A stretch of DNA of 64,000 nt. Origin: Erythrobacter litoralis (lineage in GTDB: Bacteria; Pseudomonadota; Alphaproteobacteria; Sphingomonadales; Sphingomonadaceae). Shown piece after piece: positions 49,052 through 58,012 of the stretch (position 1 is its first letter; every line of letters begins with the position of its first letter). Under the pieces are notes generated by a model, which searched no databases, was not told where the DNA came from, and saw only the letters and a program-made list of their open reading frames with translations. The stretch lies in NCBI RefSeq assembly GCF_029760855.1, contig NZ_SOSI01000002.1, positions 186,001-250,000 on the forward strand, read 5' to 3'. Made by a program: the position numbers and the translations under genes.

Positions 49052-49879
49052 ATGAAACTTTCCGACATTGAGCCATCCAACCCCCCCATCAGTATGATTC
49101 AAGCGGGCGGGCATACCATCCGCGTTGCCTGCTGGCGGCTGGAGCAACGCTCCGACCTCCCGCCGCTTCTGTTCTTCAACGGGATCGGTGCGAATATCGA
49201 AGCGATCGCACCATTGGCCGAGCAGCTTGAAGAGCGTGCGTTCGTCACGTTCGATATGCCCGGTATCGGCCGAAGCCCCGACCCTGTCCTACCCTACAAT
49301 CCCGTCACGATGGCATGGGCAACAAGCCGAATTCTCGATGATCTCGGTATCGAGACGGTCGACGTCATGGGCTTCTCCTGGGGCGGCGCGCTCGCGCAGC
49401 AATTCGTCCTTCAACACTGCGAACGGGTTCGCCGTCTCGTCCTCTCGAGCAGCTTCCCAGGCATCTTCATGGTGCCGGGCGACCTTTCGGTGTTCGCCCG
49501 GATGATCCTGTCACAGCGGTTTGCCGATGCACAATATCTCAACGAAAACATGCTTTCGCTTTACGGCAAGACTACGCCCCGCCCCGGCTCACACCCGAAT
49601 TTCACCAGCCGATTGACCGCACCCACTTCACGCGGCTTTCTTTATCAAGTGCTGGCGATGACGGGGTGGAACAGCTTGCCCTTTCTGCCCTTCGTCAAGA
49701 CGCCGACCTTGGTCGTTACGGGCGACGAAGACCAGATCGTGCCCCCTGCAAATGCGGAGATGCTGGCAACGGCGATCCCATCGGCAGAGTTGGCAACCAT
49801 TCACGGCGCTGGACACTTGGTTCTGCTAACGCATCTCGACGAAACGCTGGCACGCCTTCGCGCCTTTCTTGGCGAATAG
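49052..49879 (+). CDS. Alpha/beta hydrolase, intracellular PHA depolymerase-like
   Basis: 275-residue alpha/beta hydrolase resembling Pseudomonas PhaZ medium-chain polyhydroxyalkanoate depolymerase. Visible are PLLFFNGIGANIE (oxyanion), FDMPGIGRS, the nucleophile elbow GFSWGGALAQQF, FLYQVLAMTGW, and TPTLVVTGDEDQIVPP with AGHLVLLT for the Asp and His. No signal peptide. A 3-hydroxybutyrate dehydrogenase is encoded at 15.7 kb, so reserve-polymer turnover is plausible, but the assignment is by similarity of motifs. Confidence 0.78.
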   Translation: MKLSDIEPSNPPISMIQAGGHTIRVACWRLEQRSDLPPLLFFNGIGANIEAIAPLAEQLEERAFVTFDMPGIGRSPDPVLPYNPVTMAWATSRILDDLGIETVDVMGFSWGGALAQQFVLQHCERVRRLVLSSSFPGIFMVPGDLSVFARMILSQRFADAQYLNENMLSLYGKTTPRPGSHPNFTSRLTAPTSRGFLYQVLAMTGWNSLPFLPFVKTPTLVVTGDEDQIVPPANAEMLATAIPSAELATIHGAGHLVLLTHLDETLARLRAFLGE

Positions 49880-49937
49880 GGAAACAAGCGCGGCGGCTGT
49901 GCGGTTGATAGGGTAAACTGCAATCGGAGATACCCTT

Positions 49938-50945
49938 ATGAAAGCCGTCCGCATCGGCGAGCCTGCGACGCTCGACAGTCTCGAACCGTTCGAAACCGAC
50001 GCCCCGCCCGCCCCCGGTCCCGGCGAAGTTCAGGTGCGCGTCCGCGCCAGTTCGCTCAACTTTCATGACTATGCCGTGGTTACCGGCATGATCCCCGCTG
50101 CTACGGGCCGCATTCCGATGTCAGACGGAGCGGGCGAAGTTTTAGCGGTCGGTCCCGGCGTCACGCTGTTCAAAGAGGGTGACCATGTCGTCTCGACCTT
50201 TTTTCCCGACTGGATCGACGGCAGCCCGCCGACCACTTCGTTCAGCGGCGTTCCCGGAGATGGAATAGACGGCTACGCTCGCGAGATCGTGAACGTGCCC
50301 CAGATGGGTCTCACACGCGCGCCGAAGGACTATTCCCTTAGCCAGGCCGCCACGCTGACCTGCGCGGGCGTGACCGCTTGGCGCGCACTATTCGTGGACG
50401 ACAACCTCAAGCCGGGCGACACCGTTCTCGTCCAGGGCACGGGCGGCGTTTCCATTTTCGCGCTGCAGTTCGCCAAGGCGGCGGGGGCTTATGTCATCGC
50501 GACCAGTTCGTCGGACGAGAAGATCGAACGGCTGAAAGAGATGGGAGCGGACCACACGCTGAATTACGAGAGCACGCCCGAATGGGGGAAAGAAGTGAGC
50601 AAACTGACCGGCGGCGCCGGTGTCGACTCCATCGTCGAGATCGGGGGGCCGGGCACTTTGAACCAGTCGCTTGATGCCGTGCGGGTCGGCGGGCACATTG
50701 CCTTGATCGGTGTGCTCACCGGGCGCGCGGGCAAAGTCCAGACCGCCAAGCTGATGGGCAAGAATGTCCGCCTGCAAGGTCTGACGGTCGGAAGCCGGGC
50801 GATGCAACTCGACATGATCGACGCCATCGAGGCGAACGGCATTCAGCCTGTCATCAGCGACAGCTTCCCGCTCGAACGCCTGGCCGACGCGTTCCGACAT
50901 CAGGAAAGCGGCGAGCACTTTGGCAAGATCGGCGTCGATATTTAA
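49938..50945 (+). CDS. MDR-family NAD(P)-dependent oxidoreductase
   Basis: 335-residue medium-chain dehydrogenase/reductase. The N-terminal GroES-like domain has SSLNFHDYAVVTG, with no catalytic-zinc Cys pattern, so it looks like a quinone-oxidoreductase-type member rather than zinc alcohol dehydrogenase. The cofactor motif is VLVQGTGGVSIFALQFAKAAGA. FPLERLADAFRHQESGEHFGKIG is the usual C-terminus (quoted in part as DAFRHQESGEHFGK). Substrate unknown. Confidence 0.86.
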   Translation: MKAVRIGEPATLDSLEPFETDAPPAPGPGEVQVRVRASSLNFHDYAVVTGMIPAATGRIPMSDGAGEVLAVGPGVTLFKEGDHVVSTFFPDWIDGSPPTTSFSGVPGDGIDGYAREIVNVPQMGLTRAPKDYSLSQAATLTCAGVTAWRALFVDDNLKPGDTVLVQGTGGVSIFALQFAKAAGAYVIATSSSDEKIERLKEMGADHTLNYESTPEWGKEVSKLTGGAGVDSIVEIGGPGTLNQSLDAVRVGGHIALIGVLTGRAGKVQTAKLMGKNVRLQGLTVGSRAMQLDMIDAIEANGIQPVISDSFPLERLADAFRHQESGEHFGKIGVDI

Positions 50946-50954
50946 ACCGAGCGG

Positions 50955-52082
50955 TCAGACCCGCATCGGCATCAGCACATACAGCGCCGGCGCATTATCG
51001 TCCTTGCGGATGAGCGTCGGCGCACCGGCATCAGCGAGATGGATTTCCACCGTATCGCTGTCGATCTGGCTAAGAATGTCTTTCAGATAACCGGCGTTGA
51101 AGCCGATCTCAAAGCCTTCCGCGCTATATTCTGCAGGCAATTCCTCGGCAGCGGTGCCGTTGTCTGGGCTGGTGACGGTCAGCGTCACCTTGTCCTTGTC
51201 GAGACCCATCTTCACCGCACGGGTCTTTTCCGTGGCGATCGTAGCCACGCGGTCGACGCCCTGGAAGAAGCTCTTCGGATCGAGCTTGAGCAGCTTGTCG
51301 TTCCCGGTCGGGATGACACGGGAATAATCGGGGAAGGTGCCATCGATAAGCTTGCTGGTGAGGACCACGCCGCCCTCGCCGCCGAGCGTGAAGCGAACCT
51401 TGCTGGCCGAAAGGTCGATCTGGACATTGCCGTCCATCGCCTCGTCCAGTAACTTGCGCAGTTCGGCGATCGCCTTTCGCGGCACGATCACGTCGGGCAT
51501 GCCGTCTGCGCCCTCGGGCCGCGGCAAGGTGAACCGCGCGAGGCGGTGGCCATCGGTCGCGGCGGCCTTCAGTACCGGCTCGTCCTCGTCGGAAACGTGG
51601 AAGAAGATGCCGTTGAGATAATACCGCGTTTCCTCGGTCGAGATGGCGAACCGGGTGCGGTCGATCAGTTCGGCAAGCGTGCGCGCGGGCAGCTCGAAAC
51701 TCGTAGGCAGGTCCCCCTCGACGATTACGGGGAAATCGTCCCGCGGCAGGGTCGGCAGCGAAAAGCGGCTGCGCCCAGCTTTCACCGTCATGCGGTTTTC
51801 CGCGGTTTCCAGGCTTACCTGGCTGCCGTCGGGCAGTTTGCGGGCGATGTCGAACAGCAAATGCGCGGAGACGGTGACCGATCCGGGGTTCTCGACACTG
51901 GCGGCATCCATATGCTCGACCACCTGAAGATCGAGATCGGTTGCCATGACTTTCAAAGCGTTTTCGCCGTCCGCCTCGATCAGCACGTTGGAGAGGATCG
52001 GGATCGTATTGCGCCGCTCCACGACCGATTGCACATGGCTGAGACAGCGCAGCAAGGTCGCGCGTTCGATGGTGGCCTTCAT
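50955..52082 (-). CDS. dnaN: DNA polymerase III beta sliding clamp
   Basis: 375-residue sliding clamp that tethers polymerase III to DNA. The N-terminus MKATIERATLLRCLSHVQSVVERRNTIPILSNVL (in part as CLSHVQSVVERRNTIPIL), the VDLDLQ-like ATDLDLQV motif, and the C-terminal ALYVLMPMRV are characteristic. Three DnaN-fold domains fit the length. Not next to dnaA here, and no cluster of DnaA boxes was noticed nearby. A candidate promoter lies at 52151-52178. Confidence 0.96.
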   Translation of the reverse strand: MKATIERATLLRCLSHVQSVVERRNTIPILSNVLIEADGENALKVMATDLDLQVVEHMDAASVENPGSVTVSAHLLFDIARKLPDGSQVSLETAENRMTVKAGRSRFSLPTLPRDDFPVIVEGDLPTSFELPARTLAELIDRTRFAISTEETRYYLNGIFFHVSDEDEPVLKAAATDGHRLARFTLPRPEGADGMPDVIVPRKAIAELRKLLDEAMDGNVQIDLSASKVRFTLGGEGGVVLTSKLIDGTFPDYSRVIPTGNDKLLKLDPKSFFQGVDRVATIATEKTRAVKMGLDKDKVTLTVTSPDNGTAAEELPAEYSAEGFEIGFNAGYLKDILSQIDSDTVEIHLADAGAPTLIRKDDNAPALYVLMPMRV

Positions 52083-52147
52083 GGTTCTTTATCGTCCCTT
52101 ATGCGCGCCACGGGCCGGAATCGCCCCCCAGCGCCGGAATTTCGCTC

Positions 52148-52178
52148 GCGACCTTAGCGGTCGCTCTCCCTCTCGCAA
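52148..52178 (-). promoter_or_regulatory. dnaN promoter candidate with an overlapping dyad
   Basis: On the minus strand TTGCGA (52178-52173) and TAAGGT (52156-52151) are 16 bases apart, a fair housekeeping promoter about 70 bp before dnaN. The inverted repeat GCGACC (52148-52153) / GGTCGC (52159-52164) overlaps the -10 element, so a repressor site or RNA hairpin is possible. Confidence 0.4.
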
Positions 52179-52235
52179 GAGTGGCAGGGCGCAGGTGGGG
52201 ATTCCTTGGGGATAACCGCCCGCGCCCGTGCCCGT

Positions 52236-52991
52236 TCAGCCTATCATCGCCATGCCGCCGTTCACGTGGAGCGTCTGTCCGGTGACATAGGCTGCTTCGT
52301 CGCTGGCGAGATAGGCCACCGCGGCGCCGATCTCGTCGCCCTCGCCCATCCGGCCCATCGGGATACGGCCGTTGATAGCGCTTTTCTGGTCGTCGTTAAG
52401 CGCATCGGTCATCGCCGTGCGGATGAAACCGGGAGCGACGCAATTCACCGTAATATTACGGCTGGCAAGCTCCTGCGCGAGGCTCTTCGACATACCGGAA
52501 AGGCCGGCTTTCGCCGCCACGTAGTTCATCTGGCCAGGGTTACCGGTGTGCCCGACGACGCTGGTGATCGAAATGATCCGTCCGCCTCTTGCCTTCATCA
52601 TTGGCCGTGCGGCGCCGCGCATAAGGCGAAAGCTCGCTTCGAGATTGACGCGCATGACCTGGTCCCATTCCTCGTCCTTCATCCGCATGGCGAGATTGTC
52701 GCGCGTAATTCCGGCATTATTGACGAGGATGCTCATGCCGCCGAGCGTATCGACCGTGGCGGGGATCAGCTCTTCCACCTGCTTCGCATCGGAAAGGTCG
52801 CAAGTGATCTCGACATGATCACCGCCGACCTCGTCGTTCAACTGCTCGCGGAAAATGCGCAATTTTTCGGGGTTGGAGCCAGAGAGCGCCAACCGCGCGC
52901 CCTGCCGTGCCAGTGCATAGGCGATCGAGGAACCGATACCACCGCTCGCGCCGGTAACCAGAGCGGTCTTTCCTTCAAGGCTGAACATCAT
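52236..52991 (-). CDS. fabG: 3-oxoacyl-ACP reductase
   Basis: 251-residue SDR enzyme that reduces 3-oxoacyl-ACP in fatty acid elongation. The cofactor motif is TGASGGIGSS, then NNAGITRDNL, the catalytic Ser in SITSVVGHTGN, and YVAAK; PGFIRTAMTDALND is the usual FabG substrate loop. GGAG is 5 bases before ATG 52991, which overlaps the fabD stop. An ATGATG start means the first or second codon may be used. Order fabD then fabG fits fatty acid synthesis clusters. Confidence 0.92.
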   Translation of the reverse strand: MMFSLEGKTALVTGASGGIGSSIAYALARQGARLALSGSNPEKLRIFREQLNDEVGGDHVEITCDLSDAKQVEELIPATVDTLGGMSILVNNAGITRDNLAMRMKDEEWDQVMRVNLEASFRLMRGAARPMMKARGGRIISITSVVGHTGNPGQMNYVAAKAGLSGMSKSLAQELASRNITVNCVAPGFIRTAMTDALNDDQKSAINGRIPMGRMGEGDEIGAAVAYLASDEAAYVTGQTLHVNGGMAMIG

Positions 52992-53926
52992 GCGTTCTCC
53001 TTCGCGAAATTCTCGAGGTCGGCCATCGTGACCAAGCTCATCGTTTCGGCATCCTTGTCGATCCGACCGACCATCGGTCCGAGCACCTTGCCGCCGATCT
53101 CGACAAAGCGTTCGACGTTCGCCTCGCGCATGGCGAGAACGCTTTCGCGCCAGCGGACCCGGCCGGTGACCTGTTCGACCAGCAAATCCTGTTCCTCCGC
53201 CGGGTCGGTGACGCGGGCGGCGGTGACATTTGCATAGAGGGGCACGGTAAAGGCGGAGGGCGGCGTATTGCCGAGCGCCATTTTCATGCGCTGCGCCGCC
53301 GGTTGCATGAGCGAGCAATGGAAGGGTGCGGACACCGGCAGCTTGATGCCGCGCTTGATGCCGTGGTCCTTGGCCATTTCGATCGCCCGCTCGATCGCCT
53401 CGGCGTGACCGGAAATGACGACCTGCGTCGGGTCGTTGTCGTTCGCGACCTCGCACACTTGCCCCTGTGCGGCGGCGTCGGCCAAGGCGCTCGCCTTGTC
53501 GATATCCGCACCGAGCAGCGCCGCCATCGCACCCACCCCGATCGGCACGGCGTCCTGCATCGCGATGCCTCGCAGCCGCAGCAGTTTGGCGGTTTCAGTA
53601 AGCGAGAATGCCCCGGCGGCGCACAGCGCGCTGTATTCGCCGAGCGAATGGCCCGCGACGCATTCCGCCTTCTCGGCGAGAACGACGCCGAATTCCTTTT
53701 CCAAAACTCGAAGCGTCGCGATCGAATTTGCCATAATCGCGGGCTGTGCATTGGAGGTCAGCGTGAGTTCTGCCTCGGTGCCCTGATGCATGAGGGCGGT
53801 GAGCTTCTGGTTGAGCGCTTCGTCCACCTCCTCGAACACTTCGCGGGCGTGGGCGCTGGCGTCGGCAAGGTCTTTGCCCATGCCGACCTTCTGGCTTCCC
53901 TGTCCGGGAAAGATGAATGCTGTCAT
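52988..53926 (-). CDS. fabD: Malonyl-CoA:ACP transacylase
   Basis: 312-residue enzyme that transfers malonyl from CoA to ACP. The start at ATG 53926 (MTAFIFPGQGSQKVGMG) has GAGGAG 7 bases upstream, and the frame upstream is not coding. The nucleophile motif is AGHSLGEY; the His of the dyad is in SAPFHCSLM, and the GQGSQ loop is at the N-terminus. The stop overlaps the fabG start. Confidence 0.95.
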   Translation of the reverse strand: MTAFIFPGQGSQKVGMGKDLADASAHAREVFEEVDEALNQKLTALMHQGTEAELTLTSNAQPAIMANSIATLRVLEKEFGVVLAEKAECVAGHSLGEYSALCAAGAFSLTETAKLLRLRGIAMQDAVPIGVGAMAALLGADIDKASALADAAAQGQVCEVANDNDPTQVVISGHAEAIERAIEMAKDHGIKRGIKLPVSAPFHCSLMQPAAQRMKMALGNTPPSAFTVPLYANVTAARVTDPAEEQDLLVEQVTGRVRWRESVLAMREANVERFVEIGGKVLGPMVGRIDKDAETMSLVTMADLENFAKENA

Positions 53927-53948
53927 GTCTGTCTCCTCGGAGGCGCGC

Positions 53949-54812
53949 TTAGGCCGCAGGGCGACGCGTCTCAAGGCCGAAGGGGACGATCCTGTTGGCA
54001 GCCGAATGGCCGATCTCGGCACGGCCGAGATAGGGAATGCCGCTTTTTTCGCACCAATACCGGGCGATATCCTCGATGCCGACGCCGAATGGCCGGTCGT
54101 TTTCCGGAACATGCGTGACTTCGCCGAGCCGAATGCCGGCGACATCGCCGAGATGCTGCGTCACGTGGAAAAACAGACGGTCCACCGCGTATTCGTATTC
54201 GCCGACTTCCTCCACCAGAAGCTCGTGCCCCGCCAGAGAGGGCATGAAGTCGGTGCCGACCAGCATGGCCAGCGTATACAGGTTGAACGCCGCCGCAGGC
54301 CTCTCGCTGAGGCTCGGCTCAACCCCTTCGTCCTCACCGCCCAACCAAGCCAATACGCGCCTTATTGCCGCCTCGCCGCCCTTGCGCTTGATATCGATCG
54401 GCATCGGCGCGTGGACCGGCAAGCCCGCCCCCGCCTTGTACAACGCTCCGAGCAGCGTCCCGCAATCGGAATAGCCGAGATAGGTTTTTCGCCGCCCGTT
54501 CTCATCCAGACCTGCCACGATTTCGGCTGCGATCCGGTTCGAACCGTATCCGCCCTTGGCGAACCACACCGCATCGAAGGCCGCATCATTGGTGCATTCG
54601 AGCAACGCTTCGAGCCTGCGCGCATCCGGTCCGGCGAAATGCCCCTCCTCCTCGAAACATTGCGGATGAAAATGCAGCGAAACATCCGGGAACTCGGCCT
54701 TTGCCAACACCTCGACCGCGTGCGCATGCTTTCGTTTCAGCGGCGTTGCGGGTGCGCAAATGGCGATGCGGCGCAGGGGGCGTGGCACAGTCGAACTCAT
54801 GCGGGTTGTCAT
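53949..54812 (-). CDS. LD-carboxypeptidase (S66 family)
   Basis: 287-residue LdcA-type enzyme that removes terminal D-Ala from muropeptides in cell-wall recycling. S66 features: the KGGYGSNRI loop, the nucleophile Ser in LGYSDCGTLL, Glu in LLVEEVGEYEYAVDR, and the His in IGHSAANRIVPFG. No signal peptide, so probably cytosolic. Divergent from a Mur ligase at 54842 with 29 bp between start codons, a pairing that suits peptidoglycan recycling. Confidence 0.87.
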   Translation of the reverse strand: MTTRMSSTVPRPLRRIAICAPATPLKRKHAHAVEVLAKAEFPDVSLHFHPQCFEEEGHFAGPDARRLEALLECTNDAAFDAVWFAKGGYGSNRIAAEIVAGLDENGRRKTYLGYSDCGTLLGALYKAGAGLPVHAPMPIDIKRKGGEAAIRRVLAWLGGEDEGVEPSLSERPAAAFNLYTLAMLVGTDFMPSLAGHELLVEEVGEYEYAVDRLFFHVTQHLGDVAGIRLGEVTHVPENDRPFGVGIEDIARYWCEKSGIPYLGRAEIGHSAANRIVPFGLETRRPAA

Positions 54813-54841
54813 AGCGCAGGCAAAGCCATAGCCAATGGCCG

Positions 54842-56269
54842 ATGAGCGAATTTCCCAGCCCCGACCAGCTTCTGTCCCGCCCGTTCTTCTTCGTCGGCAT
54901 CGGCGGATCGGGGATGCTCCCCCTCGCCCAGATCCTCAAAGGCCGCGGCGCCAAGGTCGCCGGATCGGATCGCAGTTTCGATCAGGGGCGCTCGCCGGAA
55001 AAGTTCGCCGCACTCGAGCGGCAGGGCTTCGAACTCCATCCACAGGACGGGAGCGGCATTGTGAGCGGAGAGCAGATCGTTGTCGCCTCCGCCGCCATCG
55101 AGGACAGCGTGCCCGAGATCGCGCGCGCCAACGAACTGGAATGTTTGCGCCTCACCCGCGCCGAGCTGAATTCGATCCTCTTCAACACCAGCGGTGCTGG
55201 AATTGCAGTCGCGGGCACCAGCGGCAAATCGACCGTCACCGGGATGCTGGGCTGGATCCTGCAGCAGACCGGGCGCGAGCCGACCATCATGAACGGCGCG
55301 GTGATGAAGAACTTCGTCTCGCCCGAACGGCCCTATGCCAGCAGCGTGATCGGCTCTCAGAGCCTGTTCGTCAGCGAGGTCGACGAGAGCGACGGTTCGA
55401 TAGCGCTATACAAACCGGCCGTCGGCGTACTGCTCAATGTCAGCCTCGATCATAAGAGCATGGAGGAACTGCGGCAGCTGTTCGGGGACTATCTCTCGCG
55501 CTGCCGCATCGCGGTAGTGAATGCAGACGACGAGGAGGCGCTGGCGCTGCTTCCCCGGGCGAACGAGGTCATCACGTTCGCGCTCGAGCAGGAGAAGGCG
55601 CAGATCGGAATCGTGCCCGGCAGCATAGCCGAAGGGCCGGTGCGGCAGGCGGCGATGATAGTCGACCGGCACGACAAGAGCGAACATGCCTTGCGCTTGA
55701 ACATGCCGGGTCGGCACAATCTGTCGAACGCGCTGGCAGCAATCGCGGGCGCGGCAGCGGCGGGCGTACCCGTCGCGGCGGCGGTCGAAGCGTTGGGCTC
55801 GTTCGAGGGATTGGCGCGACGCTTCGACGTGGTCGGCACGAACCACGCCGCCATAACCGTCATCGACGATTTCGGTCATAACCCGGAGAAATGCGCCGCG
55901 ACCCTGCGTACTCTTCGCGCCCATCCGGGTCGGGTGCTCACCTTCTTTCAGCCGCATGGGTACGGTCCGCTGCGGCAGATGGGCGAAGAGCTGGCGCAGA
56001 CTTTCGCCGAAGAACTTACGGACAGCGACCTGGTGCTGATGTGCGATCCGGTCTATTTCGGCGGCACGGTGGATCGCAGTGAGGGGAGCGAACGGATCGT
56101 GCGCCTGATCGAACAGGCCGGGGGCCACGCCGAATACATTCCGACCCGCAAGGCCGTGGAGGATCGCATCGTCAACCTCGCGGGTCCGGGCGACCGGATC
56201 GTAATTATGGGGGCGCGGGACGATACCCTGTCGGATTTCGCCCGCGGAATTTACGAACGCCTGTCCTAG
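54842..56269 (+). CDS. Mur ligase family protein (MurC/Mpl type)
   Basis: 475-residue ATP-dependent ligase. The N-terminal UDP-MurNAc domain opens FFFVGIGGSGMLPLAQIL, the ATP loop is AGTSGKSTVTGM, and RHNLSNALAAIAG and FGHNPEKCAATLRTL mark the middle and C-terminal domains. FQPHGYGPLRQMG resembles MurC, yet the gene lies outside a dcw cluster and beside an LD-carboxypeptidase. It may be a murein peptide ligase-like enzyme of recycling, or a second MurC. Its stop overlaps the DUF808 stop by 4 bases. Confidence 0.78.
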   Translation: MSEFPSPDQLLSRPFFFVGIGGSGMLPLAQILKGRGAKVAGSDRSFDQGRSPEKFAALERQGFELHPQDGSGIVSGEQIVVASAAIEDSVPEIARANELECLRLTRAELNSILFNTSGAGIAVAGTSGKSTVTGMLGWILQQTGREPTIMNGAVMKNFVSPERPYASSVIGSQSLFVSEVDESDGSIALYKPAVGVLLNVSLDHKSMEELRQLFGDYLSRCRIAVVNADDEEALALLPRANEVITFALEQEKAQIGIVPGSIAEGPVRQAAMIVDRHDKSEHALRLNMPGRHNLSNALAAIAGAAAAGVPVAAAVEALGSFEGLARRFDVVGTNHAAITVIDDFGHNPEKCAATLRTLRAHPGRVLTFFQPHGYGPLRQMGEELAQTFAEELTDSDLVLMCDPVYFGGTVDRSEGSERIVRLIEQAGGHAEYIPTRKAVEDRIVNLAGPGDRIVIMGARDDTLSDFARGIYERLS

Positions 56270-57228
56270 TGCGCCGCCGCTTCGTCCTTGTCGCCGTGTC
56301 CGAACCCAAAAATATTGTGCAGGACAAACACCAGCACACCGCCCAGTAACAGGCCGACGATAGCCGATCCTCCGGCGAAGGTGAGCCATCCCAATATGCC
56401 GCCGGCCGCACCGGCAACTTCGGAGACGCCGTGCTGTATGCCTTCGATCCAATGCTCCGGACCAGCAATTCCCAGTTCGGCCAATCCGTGCAGGATGATT
56501 CCTCCGCCGACCCACAGCATCGCGATAGTGCCGATGAAGGAGAGGCCCTTCAGGATATAGGGCACCGCCTTCAGCAGAAACCGCCCGAATGATTGCGCGG
56601 CCTGCGAAGATTTTTCGGCGAGATGCAGGCCGACATCGTCCATCTTCACGATGATCGCCACGGCCCCGTAAACAACGACCGTTACAAGAACGCCGACAAT
56701 CGCGAGCACGGCAGCGCGCGTTATCAGCGTTTCGGCGGCGACCTCGTTCAGGGTGATCGCCATGATCTCGGCAGACAGGATAAGGTCGGTGCGGATCGCT
56801 CCGGAAACACGCTGCTTCTCGAACGCCACGGGATCCTTGATTTCATCGTCCAGCGTCTCGCCGTGCTTTTTCCCGCCCAGCTTCTCGAGAACCTTCTCCG
56901 CCCCTTCGTAGGAAAGATACGCACCGCCAGCCATAAGGATGAACACGATGGCTGCGGGCAAGAACTCGCTCAGCAACAGAGCACCCGGAAGCAGGATCAA
57001 CAGTTTGTTCTTGAGGCTGCCGAGTGTGATCTTCCAGATGATCGGCAGTTCGCGCGCCGGCGATAGCCCGGTCACATAGCTCGGCGTCACCGCCGCATCG
57101 TCGATCACCACGCCGGCGGTTTTGGTGCCCGCCCTGCTCGCGGCGACGCCGATATCGTCCACCGACGCGGCCGCCGTACGCGCGATTACCGCGACATCGT
57201 CCAACAATGCTACCAAACCGCCGGGCAT
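56266..57228 (-). CDS. DUF808 family membrane protein (YedI-like)
   Basis: 320-residue inner-membrane protein of the DUF808/YedI family. The N-terminus MPGGLVALLDDVAVIARTAA and TAGVVIDDAAVTPSYV are family hallmarks. LPIIWKITLGSLKNKLLILLPGALLLSEF (in part as IIWKITLGSLKNK) and about six hydrophobic segments follow. The C-terminal His/Asp-rich tail is GHGDKDEAAAH. No biochemical role is established. Convergent overlap of 4 bases with the Mur ligase gene. Confidence 0.85.
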   Translation of the reverse strand: MPGGLVALLDDVAVIARTAAASVDDIGVAASRAGTKTAGVVIDDAAVTPSYVTGLSPARELPIIWKITLGSLKNKLLILLPGALLLSEFLPAAIVFILMAGGAYLSYEGAEKVLEKLGGKKHGETLDDEIKDPVAFEKQRVSGAIRTDLILSAEIMAITLNEVAAETLITRAAVLAIVGVLVTVVVYGAVAIIVKMDDVGLHLAEKSSQAAQSFGRFLLKAVPYILKGLSFIGTIAMLWVGGGIILHGLAELGIAGPEHWIEGIQHGVSEVAGAAGGILGWLTFAGGSAIVGLLLGGVLVFVLHNIFGFGHGDKDEAAAH

Positions 57229-57280
57229 ATCGATCTCCTTGTTCCCGCCCCCTGCCCCGCCTTATCCGCGCCGACAAGCC

Positions 57281-57308
57281 TTGCATTTCCTGTCTACCCA
57301 GCTATGTG
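57281..57308 (+). promoter_or_regulatory. Candidate promoter of the rpsF operon
   Basis: TTGCAT (57281-57286) and TATGTG (57303-57308) are 16 bases apart on the plus strand, about 102 bases before the rpsF ATG. A fair sigma-70-like match. Confidence 0.35.
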
Positions 57309-57327
57309 CGCCGCTTCCCTGCCCCGT

Positions 57328-57360
57328 GCGGGGAACCCAAGAAAGCCGGAGGGGCCCCGC
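57328..57360 (+). promoter_or_regulatory. Candidate structured rpsF leader
   Basis: GCGGGG (57328-57333) can pair with CCCCGC (57355-57360) and CCC with GGG inside, leaving an apical loop with AGCCGGA. Leaders that bind the S6:S18 complex through a CCG-containing bulge are known ahead of rpsF in many bacteria. This hairpin is a possible counterpart, but the consensus fold was not tested. Confidence 0.3.
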
Positions 57361-57410
57361 AATCCCGCGGATAAGCCAGCGATCGGCCACGAAGTGAAAG
57401 GATACAGGGC

Positions 57411-57776
57411 ATGGCTCTATACGAGCATGTTTTCCTGGCGCGTCAGGACTTGAGCCAATCTCAAGTCGATCAGCTCGCCACGACTGCCACCGAGATTATC
57501 GAAGCGAATGACGGCAAGGTCACCAAGACGGAGACCTGGGGCCTCAAGAACCTCGCCTACAAGATCGACCGCAACCGCAAGGCGCATTTCGTGATGCTCG
57601 CCATCGACGGTCCCGGCTCGGTCGTCGAGGAACTGGAGCGCCAGACCCGCATCAACGAAGACGTCATCCGCTACATGACCATCCGCGTCGACGAGCACGA
57701 GGAAGGCCCCAGCGCGATGATGCGCAAGAACGAGCGCGATTCCAAGAAGCGCCGCGACCGCGAGGAGCGTAACTGA
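57411..57776 (+). CDS. rpsF: 30S ribosomal protein S6
   Basis: 121-residue ribosomal protein S6. Typical segments are [42 protein letters not shown], and [16 protein letters not shown]-like [18 protein letters not shown]. The C-terminus is basic, ending RRDREERN, without the Glu-Glu end that RimK extends in E. coli. The stop overlaps the rpsR start by one base. A RimK homologue lies 4 kb away. Confidence 0.96.
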   Translation: MALYEHVFLARQDLSQSQVDQLATTATEIIEANDGKVTKTETWGLKNLAYKIDRNRKAHFVMLAIDGPGSVVEELERQTRINEDVIRYMTIRVDEHEEGPSAMMRKNERDSKKRRDREERN

Positions 57777-58000
57777 TGGCCCGTCCGTTTTTCCGCCGCC
57801 GCAAGACCTGCCCGTTCTCGGGCAAGAACGCGCCGAAGATCGACTACAAGGATGTCCGCCTGCTGCAGGGCTTCATGTCCGAGCGTGGCAAGATCGTCCC
57901 GTCGCGTATCACCGCCGTCAGCGCAAAGAAGCAACGCGAACTGGCCAAGGCCATCAAGCGTGCGCGCCACATCGGCCTCCTGCCGTACATCGTGAAGTAA
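57776..58000 (+). CDS. rpsR: 30S ribosomal protein S18
   Basis: 74-residue S18. The conserved core is [20 protein letters not shown] (in part as [14 protein letters not shown]) and [28 protein letters not shown] (in part). It binds S6 in the 30S platform. Between rpsF, overlapping by one base, and rplI, 12 bp downstream. Confidence 0.97.
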   Translation: MARPFFRRRKTCPFSGKNAPKIDYKDVRLLQGFMSERGKIVPSRITAVSAKKQRELAKAIKRARHIGLLPYIVK

Positions 58001-58012
58001 GGAGAAGACCCC

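Noticed and set aside
52083-52235. Replication origin next to dnaN
   Set aside because: No dnaA gene, DnaA-box cluster or AT-rich stretch is present around dnaN.
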